From: Pseudogymnoascus destructans
Lineage: Eukaryota; Ascomycota; Leotiomycetes; Thelebolales; Thelebolaceae
DNA: 64,000 nt
NCBI RefSeq assembly: GCF_001641265.1
Contig: NW_020167532.1
Coordinates: forward strand, 806,001 to 870,000
Reading direction: 5' to 3'
Shown here: one piece after another, positions 41,651 through 52,680 of the stretch
How positions within the stretch are numbered: position 1 is the first letter of the stretch
Layout: every line of letters begins with the position of its first letter
Translations under genes and position numbers: made by a program
Notes under the pieces: model-generated
Database searches by the model: none
What the model was told of the DNA's origin: nothing
Seen by the model: the letters and a program-made list of their open reading frames with translations, nothing else

Positions 41651-42242
41651 TGTGGTTTCGCGTGGGAGAGGATCTGCTGTGGGAACGGGCGGTGACAGTC
41701 ACATCGCTCTGTGGAGCAGGGTGAGGGTGGGTGTGGGTGGTGGTGGTGATGGGTTGGAGGAGGGTGATGGGTTGGAGGGGGGTGATGTCACCGATAGTTC
41801 GACAGTGAGAAGGGGTGGTGGGTGTCGGAGACAATGGCAGGACAACGAGGGTCGTCGGTGGTGATTATGGAGGAGGAGAGGTAAAAGGTAAAAAGGGAGT
41901 AGAGGAGAGTAGTCAAGGTAGGCCAGCGAGTGGCGGAGTGAGTAAGCTGGGAGAAGGAGGAAGGAAGTGGGGAGTGCAGGACTGTGTTAGCTAAGGTGGG
42001 CGGCGGGAGGGGAGGGGCATCAGGGTTAAGGGTAAAGGGTAAAGGGTAAAGGTTGACTTGGTGGATAAGAGTGGCAAGGCTCTCTCCCAAAAGATTAACG
42101 TTAACTTAAGTTAGTCGAGGAGAATATAGAGAAGAATAGACAGGGAGTCATGATAGTATTGGAGAGTAGGGTTTAGTTCAGGGTGTATAAAGTAGTTGGT
42201 ATCAGCCTCATAAGTCTATTATAGATTATAGACACTCTTCTA
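41651..42242. promoter_or_regulatory. Upstream region of factor 2
   Basis: No gene. It includes short GGTAAAGGGTAAA repeats (near 42.03 kb) and GA-rich stretches, as expected for a fungal promoter and leader read on the minus strand. Confidence 0.4.
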
Positions 42243-42657
42243 GTATCTCCATCCCATCCCATCCCATTCCATCCCATCCCATCCCACACATCCATCCATA
42301 TCCATCCACATCCCACACATCCATCCCACACATCCATCCATATCCATCCCACACATCCATATCCATCCCACACATCCATCCATATCCATCCCACATATCC
42401 ATCCACATCCATCCCACATCCCACACATCCATCCCACACATCCATCCATATCCATCCCACATATCCATCCACATCCATCCCACATCCCACACATCCATCC
42501 CACACATCCATCCATATCCATCCCATACATCCATCCACATCCATCCCACATCCCACACATCCATCCCACACATCCATCCATATCCATCCCATACATCCAT
42601 CCCAACCCATCCCAACCCATCCCAACCCATCCCAACCCATCCCAACCCATCCCTCCC
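42243..42657. repeat. CATCC-based minisatellite with higher-order units
   Basis: About 415 bp of CATCC/CACATCC/CATATCC variants. Inside, a block of about 66 bp (CACATCCCACACATCCATCC...) recurs about three times, and both ends degrade to CATCCCAACC/CATCCCATCC runs. All frames stay open on the minus strand, giving spurious Met/Trp/Asp-rich ORFs. Confidence 0.9.
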
Positions 42658-43466
42658 TCATGACTTAACCCTCATACATTGCCTCCTCTGACATCAACTC
42701 CTCCACCCCTCCGTCGCCCAATTCCGCTCTTTCGCCTCATTTAGCCTAGTCCGTACCTAGCAATACTACTAGATCGCCACTAGAACCACCGCAAACACGC
42801 ACAGCTGCAGCAGCACTCGCTGCACAGCTGCACAGTTAAATCCGCGCCAATCCCGCTCCGCCACGCCAAGCCTGAGAGGCCAGTAGGGTCAGGAGAGTAA
42901 TACTTTTGTAAAAAAGTACCAACTAGGAGGGAGTGGGAACGGATTATTCATCAAGACGGGAGGGCCCAGCCATCCACCTCCACCTCCATCTCCACCGTCT
43001 CCCTTCTTCCTCCCCTCCACCACCACTAACACCGGCACTTCCCACCACCGCCATATCCCCCATCACCCATCCCATCTCCCATCCCATCTCCCATCCCATC
43101 TCCCATCCCACCCGAAACTTCCTGGCCGCCCCACCCATACCACACACAACCACACCGCATGCCCCCCCAGCCCACGCGCCGCCACACCGCGTCATAGGCG
43201 GTCCGAGCTCGCTTGCACCCCTTCCGCCGCTACCTGCTCCGAGCGCCCTTCGGAGTTTGGCCAACGCACCACGATCGCACATGCCGCCCCCCTTTCTCCC
43301 CGTCGTCTACGTATGTAACTTGTTGCGATATGCTTTACATGAGCTAGTTGAGCCTAAGATTAGTATCCCGTCTACCGTACCTTGGTGTCTAGATGGTGGC
43401 GCCGAGGATGTACCAACTAATTAACTACGGAGTAGTAAGTTCTTGATGAGTGATATACCCTCCTCC
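42658..43466. other. Gene-free stretch with a short CATCTCC repeat
   Basis: No gene was recognised. A short array of CCCATCCCATCT units lies near 43058-43110. The rest is CA/CT-rich. Confidence 0.5.
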
Positions 43467-45255
43467 TCCCTTCCGCCTGACCATATCCGGAATATCTTCA
43501 CCGCTTTAATTCGTATCAAAAATCGGAGGACGCCATGTTGTTCCCCTCGTAACTCTCTTTTATTGACGATGTCGAACGATAAATTCTACGCAGCCGTGCA
43601 GAAGTTGTTAACCTTGAAAACATATGCTCCACCACCCCCCATGCCACTGTTCACATGACAAGATCCGAAATAACTTATTGATTTTGACGCGTATCAAAAA
43701 TCCGAAGAAGCCATTTTGTTCCCCTGGCAATTATATTTTATTCACAGTATTGAACGTTAAATTTCGTCTGTCGCTGCAGAAGTTATTGCACATCAAAACA
43801 CATGCCCCACCAGCATACCCTTCCACCTACCACTCGACAAAATCCGCAATAACTAAATCGTTTCTACTCGTATTAAGAATCCGAAGAAGCCATTTTGCTC
43901 CGCTTGCAAATCTCCTTCAATGACGATATCGAACGTTGAGTTTCGTCCGTCGCTGCCTAAGTGATTAACCTTTCAAACATAAGGCTCCACCAGCCCCTGC
44001 TACCCGACAAATCCGAAATAGCTCTCTCCCTTTAACTCGTATGAAAAATCGGAGGAAGCCATTTTGCTCCGCTCGTAATTCTCTTTCATTGACCATACCG
44101 AACGCTATGCTTCAACCATCGCTGCCAAAGTTATTCATGTCCAAAGCATAAGCTCCACCAGCCCCTACCACTCGACAAATCCGAAATAGCTCTCTCACTT
44201 TAACTCGTATCAAAAATCCGCTTGCAAATCTCCATCAATGGTGATGTCGAACGATGAACTCCGTCCACTCCTACAAGACATGTGACTCGTCTCATACCTA
44301 GCCCATCGGAATCTGGAATATCTCGGCCATTTCAAGTTGTATCAAAAATCGTAGGACGTCATTTGATTCCCCTCGTAATTCTCCTTCAATGACGATATCG
44401 AACGTTGGATTCTATCCATCGCTGCAGAAGCTATCGCCACTCACGTGCCATGCCCATACTGCACCCTTGCCACCCGGCGGAATCTGGGATATCTCCATCG
44501 TTTCAAACCGCATCGTAAATCGGAAGACGCCATTTTGTTCCCCTTGCAATTACCTCTCAATGACGCTATCGAACGTTAAGTTCTGCGCACTGCTGCCAAA
44601 GTTATACCACGTCTCATATGTAACCAACCCCCTTGCCCCCTACCCACTGCCACCCGTCTAAATCCGGAATATCTTCACCAGTTGAACTCGGATCAAAACT
44701 TGGGATACGCCATTCGATTCCCCTTGTAAATCTCTTCCATTGACGATACCGAACGTTAAGTTTCGGCGGTCACTGCAAAAGTTGCAATCCTTCTCACATG
44801 TTACCATAGGGCCCCTTAGGCCCGGCCCAACAAATCCGGAATAACTTCCTTGTTCAAAGTCGTATCAAAAATCGTAGGAGGCCATTCGATTCCTCTTGCA
44901 AATCTCTTTCAATTACAATCTCGAACGTTAGCTTTTGACTGTAGCTGCAAAAGTTATAATCCCTCAAAGTAGGCGCTCCACCACCCCCACCTGCCCCCCA
45001 GCGAAATCTGTAGTATCTCACCCGTCTCAACTCATATCACAAATCGGAGTACGCCGTTTGATTCGTCTTGCAAATCTCTTTCATTAACGCTATCGAACGC
45101 ACCATCTGCATGCCGCGTCAGGATCTTACAATCCATCCTATAACATGCTCCCCCAATCACCCCTCCTATGCATCGCCCGACCAAAACCGGAATATCTCCA
45201 CCATCGAAAGTCTGATCAACAATCGGAGTACGTCAATTTGTTTCCCTTGCAAAGC
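43467..45255. repeat. Diverged tandem satellite, period about 168-180 bp
   Basis: About ten and a half units. A recurring block reads roughly ATCAAAAATCGGAGGACGCC, then a C/T-rich run, then TCAATGACGATATCGAACGTT, then CGCTGCAGAAGTTAT, a CCACC-rich spacer and AAATCCGGAATATCT. Block starts are 43516, 43693, 43872, 44041, 44209, 44341, 44512, 44692, 44864, 45036 and 45215, giving spacings 177, 179, 169, 168, 132, 171, 180, 172, 172 and 179. Units differ greatly, so the array is old. It carries no continuous ORF. It abuts the 3' end of the TET/JBP-like pseudogene. Confidence 0.85.
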
Positions 45256-45355
45256 TGCACAAGAAAGTCAGCGAACGTTTGCGTCGGTTGCGAGACCGTC
45301 AACCTACTGCCCCTGCAAGAACGTGAGTCCGGAAATGGACCAGGGGGCAAGCCCG

Positions 45356-47319
45356 CTACTCCTCCTCACCTGGCTGCCAGTTGCTCTGCTTCGTGAAGAA
45401 GACGCACGAGTACCGCGTACCCTTGAAGGGCGTGATCCAGTGCTCGAGGACTGCAGAGCGGAACAGGACAACATCAGGGGGTCTTATATCCAAGGGCTGG
45501 CAGGCAGCTCCCCTCCCTCGAACTCTCCAAAGCAGGCCATCGCGACCCAGCCATCGAGCACATCATGGTTGTCCTTGTGAGGCCCAACCTGGGCGTTTAT
45601 CAGGATCGCGAGGCAGTGCCAGCAGCTCCTGTTGCTGAACCTGAAGACCTCCAGCTCAGGCGTGGCTGCCCACTCGCGAAGGTAGTTCTGCCTGTACTGC
45701 TCGTAGGCCCTGGGATTGATCTCCTGGAAGAGCCTGCCTATGGTCTGCGCGAGGGGGGCCGTGGTCTTGTAGAGGGCCAGCGTGGCCCCGAAGCCCACCC
45801 CAGTCCTGCACATGTCTGAGCAGAGGGTGGGAGGCGTGTTTGGCTGTCCTGTGGCGTGCCACAGCCCAAGGTGGTAGACTCCCCACTTCTTTCCCTCGCG
45901 CTCAGCCTTCCTGGCCTGCTCCATCTCGTGTCTCTTGTCGCTGCTGGGCTTTGGGGGTGGCGCGAGTGTCGTGTACTTCTCAATGGCGTCAAGCATGAGG
46001 CGGCAGAGGTCCTTGTTCCTGTCTGGGAGGCTCAGCCCCCCCCTCATGTAGACGAGGAGCAGCTCTGGGTCCTCGTCTGCAGAGTGGAAGACGGTGACAG
46101 GCTGGACGTCGAGGCCATCCTTCCCACCATCCTTGGGGATGCTGTAATGGTGGGTGCACCAGATATGAGAATCTAGCCACCCAAGGAAGGGATGAATTTA
46201 CTAAGACAACACACTGTCTTAGGAAACAGAGCCAAAGGGTTGTAGCTTAGACTATTCCACAACGCAGCAATCAGGTGTATGATGTGGTGAAGTGGTTTAG
46301 ACAAGTTGCAACAAATGTTGAGTCTGAGAACTCAGGGGTAAGTCAGAGGTTAGCACCTCACTGACTTTTTCAAAAACAGAGAATAACAAGATCAATGCTT
46401 GGAAGCTTGGAAAAGACGTAGAAGTATGTGCTAGTCGATTTACTGTATTGCCTGCTTGCCCTTTCTTAAGGAAAGGGCAATCCTATTTATGCCAAAGGAG
46501 TGTAGTTCTCTCATTTTCCATGACTTTCCATGACTAACCAGGCTTGGTAAATGTATTAGAAATCAAGTGCGACCCACAACTAGCTTGCTAATCATGTAGT
46601 GAACGTAAGAGAATCCCATAGAACCATCTCTTGGGTTCCTAGCCTATAGGAAGTGAAAAGGAGGTCCAAGGTCAGAGTACCTATAGATAAATTATGTCAT
46701 AACTTAACCAATCTTGTGGGTAACTAAGGAGCGATGACGTGTAATGAATCATAGAGGGTTGTAGAAGCTTCTAGAGCTATCGTTCATGTTCCTAGGCCTC
46801 TAGTTGGTAGATATATGCCATGTGGTAGTATTGGCCCACCCCCTTAAGGAGGAGATTTTCTTAATAACTTGTTCAATGAGTGTTCAAATGATATGCCGTG
46901 ATGTATGTAGCATAAACAGATGTAGTAGAAGAGTTTGCAGCAATCGTTGAGTAGTATTGCTTCTGTTGTTGGTGTGATAAGCCAAGATATGTATGGTGAC
47001 TTGTAGGTTTGAGGAGGAGATTTCTAAGTTTGCTCTTGAGTTTGATAGCAAACTGAGTGCAACGAATGTCAGTATGACAGATGCCCTGGAGCAGCGTGAG
47101 GTGCTTGCTGAGCTCGAGGCCCTCCTCTAGTGTAGTGGTGACCCTGGGGTTGGATGGCGTGATGAGGCTGGTCCAGGCGAGATCGGTGGTGATGACCTGG
47201 GCATTGCCGTGGAACTTGGCCTTCCAGTTATGGGAGAACTCCCTCCTCTCCTTCCACTCATATGGCGAGTGGGCTGTGTGGTGCTGGTGGCGCTTCTGGA
47301 TGGAGGGTATCGGTGGCAT
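45356..47319 (-). pseudogene. TET/JBP-like 2-oxoglutarate/Fe(II) dioxygenase, disrupted
   Basis: The start is at 47319 (MPPIPSIQKRHQHH). The frame is interrupted at 47079-46143 by a solo LTR; removing the LTR and one copy of GATGC restores frame exactly. The core shows CWHCLAILINAQVG, then the iron-binding HKD (PHKDNHDVLDGW) and GEFEGGEL. After this a 2-bp-type shift occurs (near 45500) and another follows (near 45475). The shifted frame then shows DVVLFRSAVLEHWIT (distal His) and GTRYSCVFFTK (2OG-binding Arg). This pattern is that of fungal TET/JBP-family oxygenases, which oxidise 5-methylcytosine or thymine in DNA and are often linked to mobile elements. The LTR and the frameshifts make it inactive here. 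Confidence 0.7.
46143..47079 (-). mobile_element. Family-A solo LTR in the dioxygenase gene
   Basis: A complete 937-bp LTR, inverted (TGTAATGG...TATGACA), with perfect target duplication GATGC at 46138-46142 and 47080-47084. It is nearly the same as the LTRs of the intact element. It arose by LTR-LTR recombination after a full element inserted. Confidence 0.95.
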
Positions 47320-47903
47320 GGTGTCGCGAGCTCAGGACTTGATGGTACCTCACTATAAGATGGTATAGTCTAGGATCCCCAAAGACAGATGACACAAGAT
47401 GGTGTGCCCCTCTGCCACTGTGTAAAGGACTAAGTTTGGACTTGACGGTAGAAGTTCTGATATAGACCGAGACGAGCCACGCTCGCTAGCTGTGTGGCAA
47501 CTCACATGACTGACCACCCCATCAAAATTGGGTTGAAAAAAAAAACGTCGAGATCTGAGGCCGGGAGGAGCATGGCTACGTTCGTCTGGCTGAGGGCTAC
47601 GCAGTTACACGAAAAGGGGGATGGATTCGAAGGCATCTCGGTAAGGAAATGGCGATCTCGGTTAAAAGTCACCCCATCTTCGAACCCTGACCGGGGAGGC
47701 CACAGCAGTTGTATGGACACGGGAGTTGCGTGTTGGGATTCGTCCTTGCCAGTCTCACCTGGGTACATAATTATAAGATAATCGTCTGAGTATCAGAGCG
47801 AGAGTGTTGCCTCGAAATATTCCAAGGGCTAGTCTGGCATTCGAGCTAGGAGGGTCTATAAACACTCCCGATAACTAGGGGTGGTGCGGAGGGGGCAGCC
47901 CAT
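47320..47903. other. Stretch without a recognisable gene
   Basis: Upstream of the dioxygenase pseudogene. Only short frames of no family resemblance are present. Confidence 0.4.
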
Positions 47904-48095
47904 TGTCATACTGACATTCGTTGCACTCAGTTTGCTATCAAACTCAAGAGCAACCTTAGAAATCTCCTCCTCAAACTTACAAGTCACTATACATATTTTG
48001 GCTTATCACACCAACAACAAGAGCAATACTACTCAACGATTGCTACAACCCTCTATGATTCATTACATGTCATCGCTCCTTAGTTACTGGGCCAA

Positions 48096-48623
48096 TGTAA
48101 TGGTGGGTGCACCAGATGTGAGAATCTAGCCACCCAAGGAAGGGATGAATTTACTAAGACAACACACTGTCTTAGAAAACAGAGCCAAAGGGTCGTAGCT
48201 TAGACTATTCCACAATGCAGCAATCAGGTGTGTGATGTAGTGAAGTGGTTCAGACAAGTTGCAACAAATGTTGAGTCTGGGAACTCAGGGGTAAGTCAGA
48301 GGTTAACACCTCACTGACTTTTCAGAAACAAGGAGTATCAAGATCAATGCTTGGAAGCTTGGAAAAGACGTGGAAGTATGAGTGATGTCATGTACTGAAT
48401 CATAGAGGGTTGTAGAGATATGCTATGTGGTAATATCGGCCCAGTAACTAAGGAGCGATGACGTGTAATGAATCATAGATGGTTGTAGCAATCGTTGAGT
48501 AGTATTGCTCTTGTTGGTGTGATAAGCCAAAATATGTATAGTGACTTGTAGGTTTGAGGAGGAGATTCCAAGTTTGCTCTTGAGTTTGATAGCAAACTGA
48601 GTGCAACGAATGTCAGTATGACA
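48096..48623 (-). mobile_element. Short internally deleted family-A LTR derivative
   Basis: 528 bp, inverted, with its own 5-bp duplication GCCAA (48091-48095 and 48624-48628). It lacks the section between two AGTATG motifs that are both present in the 16362-17055 copy (at 16435 and 16803). This suggests deletion between short direct repeats in that subtype. Confidence 0.9.
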
Positions 48624-49072
48624 GCCAATACTACCACATAGCATATCTCTACAACCCGCTATGATTCATTACACGTCATCACTCCTTAGTTACTGGGCTA
48701 ATACTACCACATGACATATCTCTACCAACTAGAGGCCTAGGAACATGAACGATAGCTCCAAAAGCTTCTACAACCCTCTATGATTCATTACACGTCATCG
48801 CTCCTTAGTTACCCACAAGATTGGTTAAGTTATGACATAATTTGTCTATAGGGGTACTCTGACCTTGGACCTCCTTTCACTTCCTATAGGCTAGGAACCT
48901 AAGAGATGGTTCTATGGGATTCTCTTACGTTGACTACAGTAACCAAGCCTGGTTAGTCATGGAAAGTCTTGGAAAATGAGAGAACTACACTCCTTTAGCA
49001 TAAATAGGATTGCCCTTTTCTTAAGAAAGGGCAAGCAGACATTCCACAATGCAGCAATCAGGTGTATGATGT

Positions 49073-49328
49073 TGTCACGATCAGGAGTCGACTGACCCCC
49101 TTCAGTGTCACGTGGGTCCGGGGGCCCCGCAAGGGGTCCACCAGGACTCCGCAACTCTCTGCCCTCGTCTAGCTCAGCTAGCGCACACAGAGAGTATAAG
49201 TAGGAATGAGCTGGCTTCAATAGCAAGCCAGCGGCTAGTTTGAATAGCTACCTACGAATGGAATACGATTCCCTGTTGAACTCCATGCTGCTTACCTGTC
49301 TTGAACACCGAGTGATATGATTCTCACA
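49073..49328. mobile_element. 256-bp solo LTR of a third family
   Basis: TGTCACGATC...GATTCTCACA (TG...CA ends), with target duplication GATGT at 49068-49072 and 49329-49333. It contains GAGAGTATAAGTAGG, a possible TATA region on the plus strand. No other copy is seen in the window. Confidence 0.8.
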
Positions 49329-49636
49329 GATGTACACCATACACCTGATTGCTGCATTGTCATACATACCTGATTGCTGCATTGTGGAATAGTCTAAGCT
49401 ACAACCCTTTGGCTCTGTTTCCTAAGACAGTGTGTTGTCTTAGTAAAATCACCCCTTCCCTTGGGTGGCTAGATTCTCACATCTGGTGCACCCACCATTA
49501 CACCCATGTCCTAAACATAGCAACGATCCATGTTCAGGAGTGTCACAACCAAACGCGGTTAGGCAAAAACCTTAAAAAGATGCCAACCCTACATCTCGAG
49601 TTCAACATTTAATATACAGCTTATATTGCTGTAATT

Positions 49637-50750
49637 AGATTACCCGTATTCGAGCAGTGCTACTGCTGCAGACATTGCATGCCACATCATCCCTTGCATC
49701 ACACTGCCGAAGCTCAGACGCATCATCGAGGTACTCGGACGCCGTGATTGTGAGGTGCACCTCGTCTATCACGATGCGGCCGAGCTGCTGTGTCGCGGCC
49801 AGCCTGTGCGCATACGCCCGGAACTGAGACGTGCTTGCGGCCTCGACTGTGACGAACACCAGTGATGCGTCCCGCTCCTTGCCTAGGGCCCACACGAGGT
49901 GGTCTATCCCAAGCTCCTGCACACGCCACAGCAGGTCACCATGCAGAGACAATGCCTGCATCGGGCAGGACGCAGGGCAGCATGAACAGCAGGCTCTTCC
50001 CCTCGCTGGTGCCTAGGATGATGACGACCTGCTCTGTCCATGACATGACGACCGTCATCGCCCGCTCCTGTGCGGCCGACTTCCACTGCAGCTTGTCGTC
50101 ATGGTACAGCCCCCCTCGCGCCCTTCAGCTGGGCTGCAGCGGACCACCTCTTCCGTGGCTGGTACACGCCCACGGCAATCCTCTTAAGCATCCGTGGCCG
50201 GTCAGACTCTGCCGCCTCCGCCGCCTCACGATTCCTCTTCCTTACTGCTGCGACCGCATCCCCGAGCACCGTGTCGAGATCCCACAGCTCCCTCCACAGG
50301 GATGATGCGCGCTCGTTCCGACGGATGAGGCCGTCCCACACGTTCCCAAAGTTCAGGTTCAGCTGGTTCACGTAGCTGCGGTTCATCACCCGCGTGCTGT
50401 GGTTCCGCTGCCTCGTCATGGCCCGGATGTCGTCGTCAATCTCCTCTGCGTCCTCCTCGTTGTCGTTGGCCCCAACGACTTCGAAGCATGCAAGGTCTTT
50501 GCCCGCAAACTTGGTCTCTACAATGTTGACCATCATCTGGCGCCAGTTGGCAATATGCAGCCATGGCACCTTGGCCCGTACGCAGCCGGTTGTCAGCCAA
50601 CACTGCCCCGTCCTTCCACCACAGGTACGCGGACATCATTGCGCGTGGGAAGGACTGGCGCAGGAAGGCCTGGCGGAGCGGCACGACATAGACTAGGTAG
50701 TCCAGCAGGAGGTCTCCGATGGTGGCTGGCAGGAAGCGGATGTTGTCGGC
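49637..50750 (-). pseudogene. RecQ-type telomere-linked-helicase-like gene, fragment with frameshifts
   Basis: On the minus strand: YVVPLRQAFLRQSFPRA and YLWWKDG; then, shifted, VPWLHIANWRQMMVNIVETKF and RNHSTRVMNRSYVNQLNLNFG; a region to 50099; then a decayed P-loop (LGTSEGKSLLFMLPC, one glycine lost); then VFVTVEAASTSQFRAYAHRL and the Walker B VIDEVHLTITASEY. This is the order of mobile/telomere-linked RecQ helicases of fungi, where a recombinase-like HSTR-x-Y segment precedes the helicase. Stops and shifts occur near 50570, 50098 and 49960, and the C-terminal helicase half is absent. It is inactive. Confidence 0.7.
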
Positions 50751-50891
50751 AACTTACTATACTCTTTTAGCTCTATAAAGTGCTATGGAGCTGTAGAGTA
50801 CAGCTAACGCCATAGATGGCACTTTGCGTTGTATGTGCCTAGCTTGCATTTCTAGGGCGGTAGGTATCACTTGCTGATATATCCAGCTGCT

Positions 50892-51760
50892 CTATAGCCT
50901 CAACGCATTTTGCCCAATCCTTACCAGATCATCATTAAGCAGCGTATACTTCTCGATCCCGTTTACAGCCTGCTGTAGCAGTGTTGCCGCTATCTCGCTG
51001 ACATCAAGTATGGGAAGACCGATGATAGCACGGCCGACGGACCCTAGGACACTCATCACCAGCCCCGTTCGTCCTGGCGCATCAATTATTCCAGGTTTCG
51101 CAACACACACTTCCACTACACCGCTTGGATTTTTGGCAAAGTCGAGGATGCGAGACTCTGTTTCCCCCTACGCCATATCTCAGCAATGCAGTCGAGGGAT
51201 TAGAGAACGGGGATGGGATGGGTAAAGGCTTACCCGCATCAGCGTGTAATCACCTAGGATCCAAGGCTTCTGGCTCTGATCTCGCTGGGCTTTAGCACCG
51301 CTGGTGTAAATGAAGCGCAGGGGCTTGCTGGCAGAGCCGTGGGGTAGCTGTGCAATAGTTTCGATTCCTTGATGGTGTAGTCGAGGCATATCTTCTGCAC
51401 GTCTTCCCATGGCATAGTCTTTGTCTCTGACGGAGTTACAGCAATGAGCCTATCGCACATTAGCACAGGAGCGGTTGTGACCATTCGATTATACGTGAAG
51501 AGGCAGAGGAAGGGAACAGGGAGCGAGGAGGATTGTATACCAGATACAAGCATCGGCTACAGCAAGATCCTTCTTCATGCTATCTGAATAGTTCTCGAAA
51601 TCAGCACAGACGACGGGTTTAAGCTTGCTTGTATCGGCGCTTGGCCCTGCATTCTGCGGCACTGCTGTTGTCCGCCGTCCGAGGGCGACGGGTGGGAATA
51701 GAGAGGGCGGATGACCTCGGTCGCGACGAAACCCGTCGAGCCGACGACGATGATCTTCAT
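50892..51760 (-). pseudogene. NAD(P)-binding epimerase/NmrA-like protein, frameshifted
   Basis: On the minus strand MKIIVVGSTGFVATEVIRPL gives a Rossmann GxxGxxA-type start. A frame change at about 51692 leads to VALGRRTTAVPQNAG and to ...DLAVADACIW. Intron 51540-51450 is followed by LIAVTPSETKTMPWEDVQ, a 1-bp loss near 51365, IETIAQLPHGSASKPLRFIYTSG, a second intron from about 51233, and RILDFAKNPSGVVEVCVAKPG to the stop at 50892. These pieces match fungal nucleoside-diphosphate-sugar-epimerase-like oxidoreductases of unknown substrate. Two indels and a short N-terminal loss make it a pseudogene. Confidence 0.65.
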
Positions 51761-52680
51761 GGTTTCTACTACTTGAACTCGCTAGTGGGACTGGCTCCGG
51801 CGAGAAGGGTCTTTGGGAAGGGGCTGGGAGATGTATGTTTACAAAGGCTGATGGCTTTCATCTTCCTTCGTCGTCGTCGTCAGATAGTGATTACTTCGGA
51901 AACCACCTTACCGGCCGGCGGAGGCCCATTTTTTTACACTATTGTGGCAGACTTTGATCGGGTGCCGAGCAAATGTTTTATGGGGCAGATGTGGACAGCA
52001 GAATAGGTCTCTCAAGCGAGCTTAATGACCACCAAATTTTACTGTAAATGAAACTAATAATAGAAATCTCAAGGAAATAGTAATAAAATAGTTTCAAGAT
52101 AGATATGTCATAATAATGAATGCAGATTAGAATTGTTTCTGTATTAGACTCTTACAACACGATTATGTTGCTATTTTTACAGGTAACGTATTTTACAAGC
52201 AAGTTGCCCACATAAGCGAGTTGCCTACAAAACCACTAGAATTGACTATTACTACCTACTACCATAACACCACCCTACATAATGACCCTTAATTAATTGT
52301 AATTGAATCCTCGTGCCTCTCGCACGTATAGAAATTATGGCCTATAATACCATATAAGCTATAGCGCTTCTATTAGCCTTAGAGCCTACCTACTAACTAC
52401 TCTTACTAGCCACCTCTATATGGACTTAAGCATTAACCTTAGCACTCTAAAGGATATCCTCTGCCTATCTATAAATGTCGTGTTTAGGCAGTACAGTCTA
52501 GGGGTTTAGGGCTAATAGCAACCCTAGTTAACTTATGGAAATTATGTGAAATAGGCACCCTATAGGTAACAGCCTAGATATTTTGATTTTACCCTAGAAA
52601 ACCTACAAAAAGGCATTAGAAGGTTGGCTATTAAGGTTAAGTGACCCTATAGAGTCGATTACTGTCGCTAGAATGCACAA
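51761..52680. other. Gene-free, increasingly AT-rich stretch
   Basis: No gene. From about 52.02 kb the sequence is AT-rich with many TA dinucleotides, consistent with RIP-type decay. Confidence 0.4.

Larger units (their letters stand above)
47904..49502 (+). mobile_element. Family-A solo LTR (plus) carrying two nested insertions
   Basis: Starts TGTCATACTGAC and ends CCACCATTACA, with target duplication CCCAT (47899-47903 and 49503-49507). It is interrupted by a reversed short family-A derivative (48096-48623) and by an unrelated 256-bp solo LTR (49073-49328). Near the second insertion its own sequence is rearranged: ATTCCACAATGCAGCAATCAG is followed later by the inverse. Confidence 0.9.

Noticed and set aside
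42173..42661. Three long Trp/Asp/Met/Gly-rich frames
   Set aside because: Translation of the CATCC minisatellite in three frames; no start context or family resemblance.
43443..45255. Possible CRISPR-like array
   Set aside because: Units are long, diverged and lack constant short repeats with unique spacers, and the genome is eukaryotic.
43443..45638. Possible genes within the 170-bp array (frames of 71-170 codons)
   Set aside because: Frames change from unit to unit and stop often, and the repeat is not a multiple of three in most units, so a repeat protein is unlikely.
47690..47725. TTCGAACCCTGA, resembling a tRNA T-arm
   Set aside because: No acceptor, D-arm or anticodon arm could be fitted around it.
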